A program made the position numbers and the translations under genes. Positions 1-9,278 of a stretch of 64,000 nt of DNA are shown here, piece by piece. The notes beneath the pieces are model-generated. The model did no database searches, was not told the origin of the DNA, and saw nothing but the letters and a program-made list of their open reading frames with translations. Origin of the DNA: Chryseobacterium formosense (GTDB lineage: Bacteria > Bacteroidota > Bacteroidia > Flavobacteriales > Weeksellaceae); assembly GCF_900116415.1 (NCBI RefSeq), contig NZ_FPAP01000001.1, positions 992,001 to 1,056,000 on the forward strand, written 5' to 3'. How positions within the stretch are numbered: position 1 is the first letter of the stretch; every line of letters begins with the position of its first letter.

Positions 1-1
1 C

Positions 2-1864
2 GAAAATCCTTCTAATATTACAGTAACAGATTTATCTGAGACCGTGGAAATTCAAGCTCCAAAAAGAGAATCTCCGTTCAAGGAAACTAAAAAGGAAGCA
101 GAAGTTGAAACCATCGTAACTCCGAATCAGACTTCTTTTGAAGACGAAAAAGTAGAAATTCCGCAAACAGTTAATTTAAATCTTGATACAAAACCAGTAA
201 TTCCCGCTGTAAAACCGGAAGATGCTTTTGAAGTTCATTCTAATTTTTCTGCACCTGCAACTGAAGATATTAAATTTAAAGTAGAAGTTGCTCCCGTAAT
301 TGATATTGTTGATGATTCAGAGAAACAATCTCAGGAATTGGTTGATAAGCATGGCTTGTATGACCATCGCTTAGATTTGGCAAAATTCCAAATGCCTACT
401 TTGGATTTGCTGAAAGATTATGGAAATGAAGAAATTTCAATTAATAAAGAAGAATTAGAGGAAAATAAAAATAAAATTGTTGGTCTTTTAAAGAACTTCA
501 ACGTTGGAATTGCTGAAATTAAGGCGACGATCGGACCAACAGTTACTTTGTACGAAATTGTTCCCGAAGCAGGAATCAGAGTAGCGTCCATTAAAAAATT
601 ACAGGATGATATTGCGTTGAATCTTTCTGCTTTAGGAATCAGAATTATTGCACCAATGCCTGGAAAAGGAACAATTGGTATTGAAGTTCCGAGAAAAAAT
701 CCTACGATGGTTTCTATGAGATCGGTTATTGCTTCTCAGAAATTCCAGAATACCGATATGGATTTGCCTGTGGTTTTCGGTAAAACAATTTCCAACGAAG
801 TATTTATGGCAGATTTGTCTAAAATGCCTCACCTTTTGATGGCCGGAGCAACAGGACAGGGAAAATCTGTCGGAATTAATGCAATCCTTACTTCCCTGCT
901 TTACAAAAAACATCCAAGCGAACTGAAATTCGTCATGGTGGATCCTAAAAAAGTGGAACTTTCATTGTATTCAAAAATTGAAAGACATTATTTAGCAAAA
1001 CTTCCGGATTCTGATGATGCCATTATTACGGATACCAATAAAGTAATCAACACCTTGAATTCTCTTTGCGTTGAAATGGATCAGCGTTATGATTTGCTTA
1101 AAAATGCGTTCTGTAAAAACCTTAAAGAATACAATAAAAAATTCGCAGAAAGAAAACTAAATCCTGAAAACGGACACCGTTACTTACCATACATCGTTTT
1201 GGTCGTTGACGAATTTGCAGATTTAATTATGACCGCAGGAAAAGAAGTTGAACTTCCGATTGCCAGATTGGCGCAGTTGGCAAGAGCAGTTGGAATTCAT
1301 TTAATTGTTGCCACACAAAGACCTTCCGTAAATGTAATTACCGGTATGATTAAAGCAAATTTCCCTGCAAGAGCTGCGTTCAGAGTGATTTCAAGTGTGG
1401 ATTCCAGAACGATTTTAGATTCTACGGGTGCAGATCAGTTGATTGGTAAAGGAGATATGCTTTACTTTAACGGAAATGAAATTTTAAGATTACAGTGTGC
1501 TTTTGTTGATACTCCCGAAGTTGAAAAGCTGGCTGAGTTTATCGGTGAACAAAAAGGGTATGCTTCTGCGTTCTTACTTCCTGAATTTGTTTCTGAAGAA
1601 GCTACAAGCACAGTCGGAGCGTTTGATCCCAATGAAAAAGATGCTTTGTTTGAAGAGGCAGCAAGAATTATTGTTTCAACACAACAAGGCTCTACTTCTA
1701 TGCTTCAGAGACAATTGAAATTGGGTTACAACAGAGCCGGAAGAATTATGGATCAGCTTGAAGCAAGCGGTATCGTTGGTGGATTTAATGGAGCCAAAGC
1801 AAGAGAAGTTCTTATCAGTGATCTGCATTCTTTGGAACAGTTTTTAGAAGATTTGAAAAATTAA
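2..1864 (+). CDS. ftsK: DNA translocase FtsK, C-terminal part (5' end outside window)
   Basis: ATP-driven DNA pump that clears chromosome ends from the closing septum. The frame is open to the window edge, so the GTG at 44 is only an internal codon and the usual N-terminal membrane segments lie upstream of the window. Visible parts, numbered from that GTG, are an acidic linker (about 1-110), the alpha/beta motor with Walker A GATGQGKS near 268-275 and Walker B LVVDEFAD near 386-393, and a C-terminal winged-helix gamma domain (about 540-600). The gamma domain recognises orienting sequences in the family. The motor is intact. A lipoprotein gene follows after 26 bases in the same direction. Confidence 0.97.
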   Translation, partial: ENPSNITVTDLSETVEIQAPKRESPFKETKKEAEVETIVTPNQTSFEDEKVEIPQTVNLNLDTKPVIPAVKPEDAFEVHSNFSAPATEDIKFKVEVAPVIDIVDDSEKQSQELVDKHGLYDHRLDLAKFQMPTLDLLKDYGNEEISINKEELEENKNKIVGLLKNFNVGIAEIKATIGPTVTLYEIVPEAGIRVASIKKLQDDIALNLSALGIRIIAPMPGKGTIGIEVPRKNPTMVSMRSVIASQKFQNTDMDLPVVFGKTISNEVFMADLSKMPHLLMAGATGQGKSVGINAILTSLLYKKHPSELKFVMVDPKKVELSLYSKIERHYLAKLPDSDDAIITDTNKVINTLNSLCVEMDQRYDLLKNAFCKNLKEYNKKFAERKLNPENGHRYLPYIVLVVDEFADLIMTAGKEVELPIARLAQLARAVGIHLIVATQRPSVNVITGMIKANFPARAAFRVISSVDSRTILDSTGADQLIGKGDMLYFNGNEILRLQCAFVDTPEVEKLAEFIGEQKGYASAFLLPEFVSEEATSTVGAFDPNEKDALFEEAARIIVSTQQGSTSMLQRQLKLGYNRAGRIMDQLEASGIVGGFNGAKAREVLISDLHSLEQFLEDLKN

Positions 1865-1890
1865 TAACCAATTTAAAACAATAATAAAAG

Positions 1891-2352
1891 ATGAAAATTG
1901 TAAAATTTATCAAGGGATTTTTTTTAGGTTCTTTCGCTTTAATGATGTCATCTTGTGCTTTGAAGTCAATTCCAAGTGACTATAATACGGTGAAATTGGA
2001 TGTTGTAAACACAGAAAGTTTGGGAAACGGAACAGTTTTGGTTTATAACGGAGCTGGAATATTGCATTCTGCTGACAATACTGCAAGATTAAATGTTTGG
2101 GTTGACGGTAAATCACTAGGACAAATAAAAGCTCGAGAATACCTGATTGTCGATCTTAATAAAGGTGATCACGAGTTTAAAATTCTCCATATCGACATGG
2201 TGAATATGAGAAGTACTCATCAGATTAATGTTAATGAAAATACAAAAGTAATCAGATTAGAACCTACTATCACATCAAACAAAGCAACTGTTACAAATAT
2301 TTTGCCTGATAATTTCGATAAATACAGGTATAGAATTGAGCAGAATAAATAG
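1891..2352 (+). CDS. putative lipoprotein, 153 aa
   Basis: Short exported protein of unknown function. The N-terminus has a basic stretch, a hydrophobic segment and a lipobox ending MMSSC, so it should be lipidated on Cys22. The rest is predicted mostly beta, with a segment resembling the DUF2846 type of periplasmic lipoprotein (GNGTVLVYNGAG, then VDGKSLGQIKAREYL); that family assignment is tentative. It lies 26 bases after ftsK and 136 bases before the LolA-like gene, and may share the ftsK transcript. Confidence 0.75.
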   Translation: MKIVKFIKGFFLGSFALMMSSCALKSIPSDYNTVKLDVVNTESLGNGTVLVYNGAGILHSADNTARLNVWVDGKSLGQIKAREYLIVDLNKGDHEFKILHIDMVNMRSTHQINVNENTKVIRLEPTITSNKATVTNILPDNFDKYRYRIEQNK

Positions 2353-2488
2353 ATAAGGTTTTTCACATCGATCATTTGGAATAGTTTTTGGAAGATCTGC
2401 GAAATTAAAATTAAAATTAAAAAAAAGCTGCGATTTTAACTTTCAGATGATATGAAGGTCTAAAGAATAGAAAAATTAGAAAAATAAA

Positions 2489-3136
2489 ATGAAAAAAATA
2501 ATTTCAAAAGTAGTTTTGGGGGTATTTGTAGTGGGAAGTATGAGTTTTGTAGAGGCTCAGAAAATTGATGCTAAAGCAAAGAAAATTTTAGATGATATTA
2601 CAGCAAACTACAATTCTAAGAAAAACTCATATTTTAAATTTGCATTCGGAAGCGGAACGAACGGAGCTGTTTCTAAAACTGAACCGGGAATCTATTATTC
2701 TGCCGGAGACAAGTATAAGTTGAAGATCATGGAAACCGAGCAGATTTTTGACGGAAACAAAATCTACAACATCAATACCGAAGACATGGAAGTAACAGTG
2801 GCAAAACCTAATGCAAACACAGCTATGTTTTCTCCGATCAACTATCTTACTTCATACAGAAATGATTATAACGTTTCTTACAGCGGTAAAAAAACAGTAG
2901 ATGGAGTAAGTGCAGATTTAATTAAACTGACTCCTGTAAAAGCAAACGGATTGAAGTATATTTATCTTTATGTAGATTCATCGAAAAAGCAGATGCTGAA
3001 ACTGGAACAGTTCGGAAACAACAAAGACATTTCTGTAATTTCTATTAAAGAATATAAAGAAAATCAGCAATTAGATCCGAATATGTTTGTCTATGACAAG
3101 AATAAATACAAGAATTATCTGGTTACAGAATTATAA
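2489..3136 (+). CDS. LolA-like outer-membrane lipoprotein carrier
   Basis: Periplasmic protein of the LolA/LolB fold, which in the family shuttles lipoproteins or other lipids across the periplasm. The 215-residue protein has a signal peptide ending SFVEAQ near residue 24. The mature part has the LolA pattern: a helix with repeated Lys (AKKILDDI), then antiparallel strands with GIYYSAGDKYKLKI, EQIFDGNKIYNI and the late IKEYKENQQLDPNMF segment. The LptF/LptG-type permease gene follows after 67 bases in the same direction. An envelope lipid-transport role is consistent with that neighbour but is inferred. Confidence 0.88.
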   Translation: MKKIISKVVLGVFVVGSMSFVEAQKIDAKAKKILDDITANYNSKKNSYFKFAFGSGTNGAVSKTEPGIYYSAGDKYKLKIMETEQIFDGNKIYNINTEDMEVTVAKPNANTAMFSPINYLTSYRNDYNVSYSGKKTVDGVSADLIKLTPVKANGLKYIYLYVDSSKKQMLKLEQFGNNKDISVISIKEYKENQQLDPNMFVYDKNKYKNYLVTEL

Positions 3137-3203
3137 TTCTAAATAAATATTAAAATTTAAAGTCACAAAGAAAACTTTGTGGCTTTTTCATTAATTTTGG
3201 CGA

Positions 3204-4658
3204 ATGTTTAAAATATTAGACCGATATATCATCAAGACCTTTTTTGGTCCGTTTTTATTTATATTCAGTGTTCTGTTTTTTATATTTATTGTAAACATTA
3301 TCTGGATTCAGCTGGGTCAGTTTATGGGTAAAGGTTTAACGACGTTACAGATCATGAAGCTCCTTTTTTATCTCGGGGTAAGTGTAGTAAGTATGGTTTT
3401 GCCTTTAACGATTCTCCTGGCGAGTATCATGTCTTTTGGTGAACTGGGAGAACGTTACGAACTTGCTGCAATGAAAGCTGCCGGAATTTCTTTAACGCGT
3501 GTGATGATGCCGCTTTTAGGTGTAACCACTGTTCTGGCTATCCTACTCTATTTCTTTTCGAATAATATTATTCCGGATTTTCAGAGAAAAGCAAAGAATA
3601 TGCTTTTTAATATTGCACAGACTAAACCTGCACTGAATTTTACGCCGGGACAATTTATTGATCAGATCCCCGGTTTCATGGTGAAATTTGATAAAATTAA
3701 AGGAGAAGAAGGAAGAGATCTTGAAGGTATTTTTATTCATAAAAAAGCGAGTAATTTCGAAAATCAACAAACCATTGTTGCTGAGAAAGGAAAATTTGCC
3801 AATGCAAAAAACCCGAAATTCATGCAGCTGATTTTATACAATGGATATGTCATCGAAGACAGCCATGCCGGAAAATCAGATCTTGTCAGAGCAAAACAAC
3901 CCGATCAGACAACAAAATTCGATACGCTAATTACCCATTTCGACATTAGTGAGCTTATTGATAAAGCTATCGAAAAAGAACAGATTACCGATGATTATCG
4001 TTTTGAAACTTTTACACAGCTCTTTAAAACCATTGATAAGGCAAAGAAAGACAACACCAAAACTGTAGACAATATCAGTAATGATCTCATTAGCCAAACC
4101 AATGCTGTCGTTACGTACATGGATAAAAATAAAACCAAAGCTCCGGTAAAATCACAGTACAAATTAGATTCTATAAAAGGAGATAAAAAGCTTCAGATTC
4201 TTAGTAATGCTTATTCAAGGCTTGATAATTTAAAGGCAAATTTAGATTCCAAAAATAAAGAGCTGGATCCGAGTATAAAATATTTCAGTAAAGTAGTTAT
4301 TTATCAGCAGAGAATTCTTACTTATTCTTTTACCTGTATTATTTTCTTTATGATCGGGGCGAGTTTGGGATCAATTATCAGAAAAGGAGGAATGGGAGTT
4401 CCTGTAATTATTGCGATTGTGATTTTCATTGTTTTTTATGTCATTAACGTTGGTTTTGAAAACGTTGCATGGTCGGGAAAAATGAGTCCTTATCTTGCAG
4501 CATGGCTTCCGAATATCATCTTATTCCCTTTTGGAGTTTGGATGACTTACAAAGCTTTGACCGACTCTCAGTTGTTTGATTCTGAAAAGTACAAAGCATT
4601 CTTCAAACCCATTACACGGGTTTTTGTCAAACAGAAAGAACATAAACGTTATCAATAA
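3204..4658 (+). CDS. LptF/LptG (YjgP/YjgQ) family permease
   Basis: Inner-membrane permease of the lipopolysaccharide export ABC transporter. The 484-residue protein has the family layout: membrane helices near residues 12-38, 55-80 and 98-122, a long periplasmic jellyroll region (about 140-360) and three C-terminal helices (about 370-450). The stretch GELGERYELAAMKAAGIS is the cytoplasmic coupling-helix region that contacts LptB. Bacteroidota commonly carry this protein away from lptB, and no ATPase is adjacent here. The middle domain holds a Lys/Asp-rich insertion (about 270-350), longer than in E. coli LptG. A terminator follows at once. Confidence 0.92.
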   Translation: MFKILDRYIIKTFFGPFLFIFSVLFFIFIVNIIWIQLGQFMGKGLTTLQIMKLLFYLGVSVVSMVLPLTILLASIMSFGELGERYELAAMKAAGISLTRVMMPLLGVTTVLAILLYFFSNNIIPDFQRKAKNMLFNIAQTKPALNFTPGQFIDQIPGFMVKFDKIKGEEGRDLEGIFIHKKASNFENQQTIVAEKGKFANAKNPKFMQLILYNGYVIEDSHAGKSDLVRAKQPDQTTKFDTLITHFDISELIDKAIEKEQITDDYRFETFTQLFKTIDKAKKDNTKTVDNISNDLISQTNAVVTYMDKNKTKAPVKSQYKLDSIKGDKKLQILSNAYSRLDNLKANLDSKNKELDPSIKYFSKVVIYQQRILTYSFTCIIFFMIGASLGSIIRKGGMGVPVIIAIVIFIVFYVINVGFENVAWSGKMSPYLAAWLPNIILFPFGVWMTYKALTDSQLFDSEKYKAFFKPITRVFVKQKEHKRYQ

Positions 4659-4662
4659 TATT

Positions 4663-4692
4663 AAATCCGAAATTTATTTTTCGGATTTTTTT
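4663..4692 (+). terminator. Rho-independent terminator after lptF/G-like gene
   Basis: Ten-base inverted repeat AAATCCGAAA / TTTCGGATTT with a six-base loop, followed by a T run. It sits 4 bases after the permease stop codon. Confidence 0.85.
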
Positions 4693-4736
4693 ATAAAGTT
4701 TGATTAAAAAATTACGATTTAATTCATATTCAAAGA

Positions 4737-4768
4737 TTGTTTATCTTTTCTTGTTTTCATTATTTTCG
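4737..4768 (+). promoter_or_regulatory. candidate promoter for lipoprotein gene at 4790
   Basis: TTG at 4737-4739 and TATTTTCG at 4761-4768 (one mismatch to the Bacteroidota TAnnTTTG box), spaced 21 bases. It lies between a terminator and the next start codon, where a promoter is expected. Confidence 0.4.
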
Positions 4769-4789
4769 CAGCAGATTTATTATAACTAA

Positions 4790-5137
4790 ATGAAAAGAGC
4801 TTTAATTGCAATACTGATTTCCGGAACATTATTTACTTCTTGTGTTTCTACAAAAGTGAGCCGCAACAACAATTTTGACTATTCAGTTTTAAAAGCCGAT
4901 AAAAATTATATTATAGAAACCGGGGACGGAAATAAAATAAGGGCTTTTAAATATTTAAACCAGGATGATCTCTCCTTATCCGGAAGTATCGAAGGAAAAG
5001 AAATTTCTATAGAAAAGAACCAGATCAAAAGAATTCTGAAACCAAGCACAGGCAAAACTTTAGGACTGGTTGTCGGAATCATTGGAGCCGCTGTAGTTAT
5101 TCCTGCTTATGCAGGGAATCGTCCGGTTGGTCAATAA
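4790..5137 (+). CDS. putative lipoprotein, 115 aa
   Basis: Small lipoprotein of unknown function. The signal segment ends in the lipobox LFTSC with Cys18. The middle contains GDGNKIRAFKYLNQDDLSLSG, followed by a basic stretch (EKNQIKRILKPS). A C-terminal hydrophobic, glycine-rich segment (TLGLVVGIIGAAVVIPAYAG) could insert in a membrane. It has its own candidate promoter and is followed after 47 bases by another lipoprotein gene. No family was recognised with confidence. Confidence 0.72.
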   Translation: MKRALIAILISGTLFTSCVSTKVSRNNNFDYSVLKADKNYIIETGDGNKIRAFKYLNQDDLSLSGSIEGKEISIEKNQIKRILKPSTGKTLGLVVGIIGAAVVIPAYAGNRPVGQ

Positions 5138-5184
5138 AGAATTGCACATTTTTTGATGCTCTCAAAAAAGCAAAATATTAATCA

Positions 5185-5832
5185 ATGAAAAAACTCATTT
5201 TATTACCGGCTGTTGTTCTGTTATTTTCGTGTGAAAACAAAAAGAATGATTCAACAGAAGGAAAATCTTCAACCGATACTTTAAAAACGGTTTCAAATAA
5301 AGATTCTTTAGACAAAAACAATTCTCCGCAAACGGTTGATGAAATCAAAGCTGAATTTACTTTATTAAATAATCTATTAATTGCTAAAAAGCTCGATTCT
5401 ACAAGCTTTGAGTATGAATGCAATGAAGTTTCGGGAAATGTTGTTTATTATACTTCAAACGGAGAATTGAAAAGCATTAAACATTTTCACGGTGACAGTC
5501 ATTTTTCTTCTGTAGAAAATTATTATCTGAAAAACGGGAAGCCTTATTTTATTTTTAAAGATGATATGCTTTGGAATTTTGACGGCGGAACTCCCGAAAA
5601 ACCGGAAACAAAAGATAATATTGAGCAACAAAGAATCTACATCGTAAACGATAAAGCAATAGAATGTCTGGAAAAAAAATATACCATTAGATCCAGCTCC
5701 AAAAACAATCCGAATCCTGATAATATTCAGAATGTTCCGAGTAAAAATTGTTCTTATTCAGAATTGCAGAAAACTTTTGAAGTTCTTTTGAAGAACAAGG
5801 ATAAAAAAGGAAAATCCGACTGTATTCTATAA
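5185..5832 (+). CDS. putative lipoprotein, 215 aa
   Basis: Exported lipoprotein of unknown function. The N-terminus MKKLILLPAVVLLFSC gives a clear lipobox with Cys16, followed by a low-complexity Lys/Asn/Ser/Asp linker to about residue 55. The folded part (about 60-160) has alternating strands with NVVYYTSNGELKSIKHFHGD and YYLKNGKPYFIFK, a pattern seen in MORN-like or toxin_15-like repeat lipoproteins of Bacteroidota. A specific family is not claimed. It ends in a bidirectional terminator shared with the convergent frr gene. Confidence 0.72.
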   Translation: MKKLILLPAVVLLFSCENKKNDSTEGKSSTDTLKTVSNKDSLDKNNSPQTVDEIKAEFTLLNNLLIAKKLDSTSFEYECNEVSGNVVYYTSNGELKSIKHFHGDSHFSSVENYYLKNGKPYFIFKDDMLWNFDGGTPEKPETKDNIEQQRIYIVNDKAIECLEKKYTIRSSSKNNPNPDNIQNVPSKNCSYSELQKTFEVLLKNKDKKGKSDCIL

Positions 5833-5838
5833 AAACAA

Positions 5839-5868
5839 AAAGAGGCTTCAATTGAAACCTCTTTTTTT
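5839..5868. terminator. bidirectional terminator between lipoprotein gene and frr
   Basis: Near-perfect hairpin AGAGGCTTCAA / TTGAAACCTCT with T-rich tails on both strands, located between two converging genes. Confidence 0.85.
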
Positions 5869-5886
5869 ATTTTCAAAAACCGAAAA

Positions 5887-6441
5887 TTATACCTTCATAA
5901 TTTCAGCTTCCTTCGTCTTCAAATGGTCGTCACAAGACTTCACATATTTATCGGTAAGCTCTTGAATAGTTGCTTCTACATTTTTTACTAAATCTTCAGA
6001 AACACCTTCTAATTTTTTAAGTTCTTTCAAACCGTTTTGTCTGGCATTTCTTACAACGATTTTTGTATCTTCAGTTTCTCCTTTAGCCTGTTTTGCCAAT
6101 TCTTTTCTTCTGTCCTCTGTCAAAGGCGGTACATTAAGGATAATGTTTTCACCATTATTAGAAGGTGCAAATCCTAAATTAGAATTGATAATCGCTTTTT
6201 CGATAGCATTAATCGCAGTTCTGTCCCAAGGTTGAATAGAAATGGTCATTGCATCCGGAACAGAAACGTTCGCAACCTGGTTTAGAGGAGTTTGAGCACC
6301 GTAGTATTCCACCATCACATCCTGAACCATGCTTGTAGACGCACGTCCCGCTCTGATTCTTTGAAATGCGTGATCCAAATGCTTAATAGCCGCATCCATG
6401 TCTTGTTGTACAGATTCTACGATAAGATCTAATTCTTCCAT
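5887..6441 (-). CDS. frr: ribosome recycling factor
   Basis: Releases post-termination ribosomes from mRNA together with EF-G. The start at 6441 (MEELDLIVESVQQDM) gives 184 residues, the family length; the longer frame beginning ten residues upstream adds nothing conserved. The three-helix-bundle signature is present: RAGRASTSMVQDVMVEYYG, then LNQVANVSVPD, and in the last third LTEDRRKELAKQAK, where the family has its conserved RRKEL motif. It follows pyrH on the same strand after 124 bases, the gene order seen in many bacteria (pyrH-frr). Confidence 0.97.
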   Translation of the reverse strand: MEELDLIVESVQQDMDAAIKHLDHAFQRIRAGRASTSMVQDVMVEYYGAQTPLNQVANVSVPDAMTISIQPWDRTAINAIEKAIINSNLGFAPSNNGENIILNVPPLTEDRRKELAKQAKGETEDTKIVVRNARQNGLKELKKLEGVSEDLVKNVEATIQELTDKYVKSCDDHLKTKEAEIMKV

Positions 6442-6565
6442 TACTATAATAAAATTTGATATGTTACACATTTATTGAAGATTCAAGTTTAAGAAAAAAG
6501 TTTGTTCACTTACAAACTTTATCACCTTATCCCTCTTGGATCTTTTTCCTTTTTACTTGGTTCTT

Positions 6566-7273
6566 TTAAAGATCAACTAATGTTCCAATATTTTCTCCGT
6601 CTACGATCTTAAGAAGGTTTCCGTCTTTATTCATATCGAAAACGATGATTGGAAGTTTATTTTCGTGGCTTAAAGTAAAGGCAGTCATATCCATTACCTT
6701 AAGATCTTTTTCAAAAACTTCTTCGAAAGTTAAAGAGTTATATTTTACTGCATTTTCGTTTTTCTCAGGATCGCTGTCGTAGATTCCGTCTACTCTTGTT
6801 CCTTTAAGAATAACATCAGCTCCGATTTCGATCGCTCTTAGCGTTGCTGCAGTATCTGTTGTGAAATATGGGTTTCCCGTTCCGGCTCCGAAGATCACTA
6901 CTCTGCCTTTTTCAAGATGTCTTACGGCTCTTCTTTTGATGAAAGGTTCAGCCACTTTATCCATCTCAATGGCAGATTGTAATCTGGTTTTGATTCCTGC
7001 ATCTTCCAAAGCCCCCTGTAAAGCCATTCCGTTGATTACAGTTGCAAGCATTCCCATGTAGTCACCCTGCACTCTGTCCATCCCTTTTGCAGCTCCTGCT
7101 ACTCCACGGAAAATATTTCCTCCTCCGATCACAATTGCGATTTCACAACCTCTGTCAACCACCTTTTTGATCTCTTGAGCATATTCCATCAGTCTGTCAT
7201 TATCAATACCGTATTGTCTGTTCCCCATTAATGCCTCACCGCTCAGTTTCAGAAGGATTCTTTTATATTTCAT
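6566..7273 (-). CDS. pyrH: UMP kinase
   Basis: Phosphorylates UMP to UDP in pyrimidine nucleotide synthesis. The 235-residue protein belongs to the amino-acid-kinase fold: KLSGEALMG near the N-terminus, GGGNIFRG for nucleotide binding near residue 50, the [20 protein letters not shown] core, and [15 protein letters not shown] near 155-170. Length and motifs match bacterial hexameric PyrH. It is transcribed toward frr. A minus-strand TATATTTG box lies about 54 bases upstream of the ATG. Confidence 0.97.
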   Translation of the reverse strand: MKYKRILLKLSGEALMGNRQYGIDNDRLMEYAQEIKKVVDRGCEIAIVIGGGNIFRGVAGAAKGMDRVQGDYMGMLATVINGMALQGALEDAGIKTRLQSAIEMDKVAEPFIKRRAVRHLEKGRVVIFGAGTGNPYFTTDTAATLRAIEIGADVILKGTRVDGIYDSDPEKNENAVKYNSLTFEEVFEKDLKVMDMTAFTLSHENKLPIIVFDMNKDGNLLKIVDGENIGTLVDL

Positions 7274-7326
7274 CTTTAATTTTAATAATAGTTTTCAAGT
7301 ATTAATCTCCCCGGAAATTAACTTTG

Positions 7327-7334
7327 CAAATATA
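7327..7334 (-). promoter_or_regulatory. candidate minus-7 box for pyrH-frr
   Basis: TATATTTG on the minus strand, a full match to TAnnTTTG, upstream of pyrH and back-to-back with the porQ promoter. No clear TTG was found at the expected distance. Confidence 0.4.
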
Positions 7335-7391
7335 ATCATTATAAATATTGAAAAAAGAAAAATATTATACATAAAATAATCGTCGAAATAT

Positions 7392-7421
7392 TTTGATAAG
7401 TAGCAAAAAGAATTATTTTTG
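7392..7421 (+). promoter_or_regulatory. promoter for porQ-cmk
   Basis: TTTG at 7392-7395 and TATTTTTG at 7414-7421 with an 18-base spacer, a full match to the Bacteroidota promoter consensus. The predicted start of transcription is a little over ten bases before the porQ TTG codon. Confidence 0.6.
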
Positions 7422-7439
7422 CATTAATTAAATAATGAT

Positions 7440-8432
7440 TTGAAGAAAGTTCTAATTTTTTCACTATTTCTTTCGGGAATTGTTTCATTTGCACAAACTG
7501 GAACAAACGTTTATTCTTTTTTAAATATTCCTGTCTCCGCAAGACAGGCTGCTTTAGGTGGTGATGCAATAACAATAAGAGATTATGACGTTTCTTTTGC
7601 GATTGCCAATCCTGCTTTGCTGAATAAAGATTCCGACAAACAGCTTTCAGTAAATGCTGCAACCTATCTTGCCGACTCCAAATTCGGAACCATTGCTTTT
7701 GCAAAGGATCTTGATAACGGTCATATGGTTACAGTGAATGCGCGATATTTAGGCTATGGAAATATTCCGAGAACCGACGAAAGCGGTTTTGAAATGGGAG
7801 AATTTTCTGCTTCAGATGTTGCTGTTGGAGCCGGTTACGCCTATCAGTTCGAAGAAGACTGGACGATTGGTGGTGGATTGAATTTTATTACTTCAAAAAT
7901 TGATACCTACACTTCTTCCGCTTTATCGGGAACTGCAGGAATTACTTACCACAATAAACAAAGTAAAGAAGTTGCGTCTGTTGTTTTCAGAAACTTCGGA
8001 TATCAGTTTAAATCTTTCAACGGAGAGCGGGAAAATCTTCCTTTCAGAATAGATTTGGGTTATACTAAAATATTAAAGAACTTCCCTCTTGCTGTAACGA
8101 TTACAGCACACGATCTTCAACAATTTGATATTTCTGAAGAATATAATGTGAACGGACAAGAAGTAGGTTTCGGAAGAAAACTGGCCGATCACTTTTCAAT
8201 CGGAGCTGAATTGTTTCCTGAAAAAGGATTCAATATCAGATTGGGTTACAACGTGAGACGCGGAAATGAACTTGTTGTTCAGGATCAGAGAAGTTTTACG
8301 GGGCTTTCGGGAGGATTTGGCATAAAAATTTCCAAGTTCCGTTTAGATTATGCTCATGTGAGGTATCATAATTCTTCTAATGTCAACCAAATTGGTATTT
8401 CTGTAGACTTAAGCGGTCACAGAGGAGAATAA
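7440..8432 (+). CDS. porQ: type IX secretion system protein PorQ
   Basis: Outer-membrane beta-barrel component of the type IX secretion (gliding/Por) machinery. The 330-residue protein starts at a TTG codon; the nearby ATG at 7435 is out of frame, and the TTG directly precedes a proper signal peptide (KKVLIFSLFLSGIVSFAQ). The mature N-terminus TNVYSFLNIPVSARQAALGGDAI is the PorQ/PorV-type opening, followed by a FadL-like barrel pattern to a C-terminal ISVDLSGHRGE. The order porQ-cmk with an 80-base gap recurs in this phylum. Two type IX cargo proteins elsewhere in the window (55198, 63568) fit an active system. Confidence 0.9.
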   Translation: MKKVLIFSLFLSGIVSFAQTGTNVYSFLNIPVSARQAALGGDAITIRDYDVSFAIANPALLNKDSDKQLSVNAATYLADSKFGTIAFAKDLDNGHMVTVNARYLGYGNIPRTDESGFEMGEFSASDVAVGAGYAYQFEEDWTIGGGLNFITSKIDTYTSSALSGTAGITYHNKQSKEVASVVFRNFGYQFKSFNGERENLPFRIDLGYTKILKNFPLAVTITAHDLQQFDISEEYNVNGQEVGFGRKLADHFSIGAELFPEKGFNIRLGYNVRRGNELVVQDQRSFTGLSGGFGIKISKFRLDYAHVRYHNSSNVNQIGISVDLSGHRGE

Positions 8433-8512
8433 TTTCTTTTAAAATTTATAATTATTAGGGTAATACCTGAAACCTACTTGATTTTTTCAGAAAAATTCTT
8501 GAAATTTGTCGT

Positions 8513-9199
8513 ATGAAAAAACCAGTAATCGCTATTGATGGCTATTCTTCTACAGGGAAAAGTTCTATCTCAAAAATTATTGCCGAAAAGCTTGGTATTG
8601 TACATTTAGATACCGGTGCATTATATCGTGGGATTACGTGGTTTGCTTTGCAGAACTGTGTGGATGATAAGGACGAAATCAATTTAGAAGAACTTTTCAA
8701 ATCATTTCATCTTATCGAGCTTGAATTTAAAAAAGAGGAAGACGAGCTGGTTCTATTCTTAAATAAAATCAATGTTTCTAAAGAGATCCGTACTGCGGAA
8801 GTTTCTGATAACGTAAGTTTAATTGCCAAACAAAAAGAAGTGAGAGATTTTTTGCTTGAAGCACAAAGATCAATTGCAAGAAACGGCGGGGTAATTATGG
8901 ATGGTAGAGACATCGGAACAGTTGTTTTACCTGATGCGGATTTTAAATTTTTCCTTACGGCAAGTATTGAAGAACGCACAAAACGCAGATACAACGAACT
9001 TTTATCAATGGGGTTTGAAGCCGATGAAAATCAGGTCAGAGAAAATCTTATCGAAAGAGACCGTATCGACAGTGAAAGAGAAATTTCACCATTGCGACAG
9101 GCAGAAGATGCCATTGTCATTGATAATACAAATCTGACAAAAAGTCAAACCATTGAAAGTATTTTGCAGCATCTTAAAAAAATTAACAATTTTTATTAG
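8513..9199 (+). CDS. cmk: (d)CMP kinase
   Basis: Phosphorylates CMP and dCMP. The 228-residue protein carries the P-loop GYSSTGKSSIS (residues 9-19), the LDTGALYRG substrate-binding segment, DGRDIGTVVLPDADFKF near residue 130 and a lid with RTKRRYNEL. The length is that of the short bacterial Cmk type. It lies 80 bases after porQ in the same direction and probably shares its promoter. Confidence 0.96.
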   Translation: MKKPVIAIDGYSSTGKSSISKIIAEKLGIVHLDTGALYRGITWFALQNCVDDKDEINLEELFKSFHLIELEFKKEEDELVLFLNKINVSKEIRTAEVSDNVSLIAKQKEVRDFLLEAQRSIARNGGVIMDGRDIGTVVLPDADFKFFLTASIEERTKRRYNELLSMGFEADENQVRENLIERDRIDSEREISPLRQAEDAIVIDNTNLTKSQTIESILQHLKKINNFY

Positions 9200-9278
9200 A
9201 CAGAAACCTCGATTGGTATGTTAATTGTAACCTTTTAAAACGAAAACTAGTATTTATTAACTATTAAAAAAACAAAAA

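Noticed and set aside
44..1864. GTG at 44 as the start of ftsK
   Set aside because: The frame is open to the window edge and the protein lacks its membrane domain, so the gene is truncated by the window.
7339..7704. Minus-strand 121-residue open frame across the porQ start
   Set aside because: It is the antisense shadow of porQ, has biased composition and no family resemblance; the porQ frame has a signal peptide and promoter.
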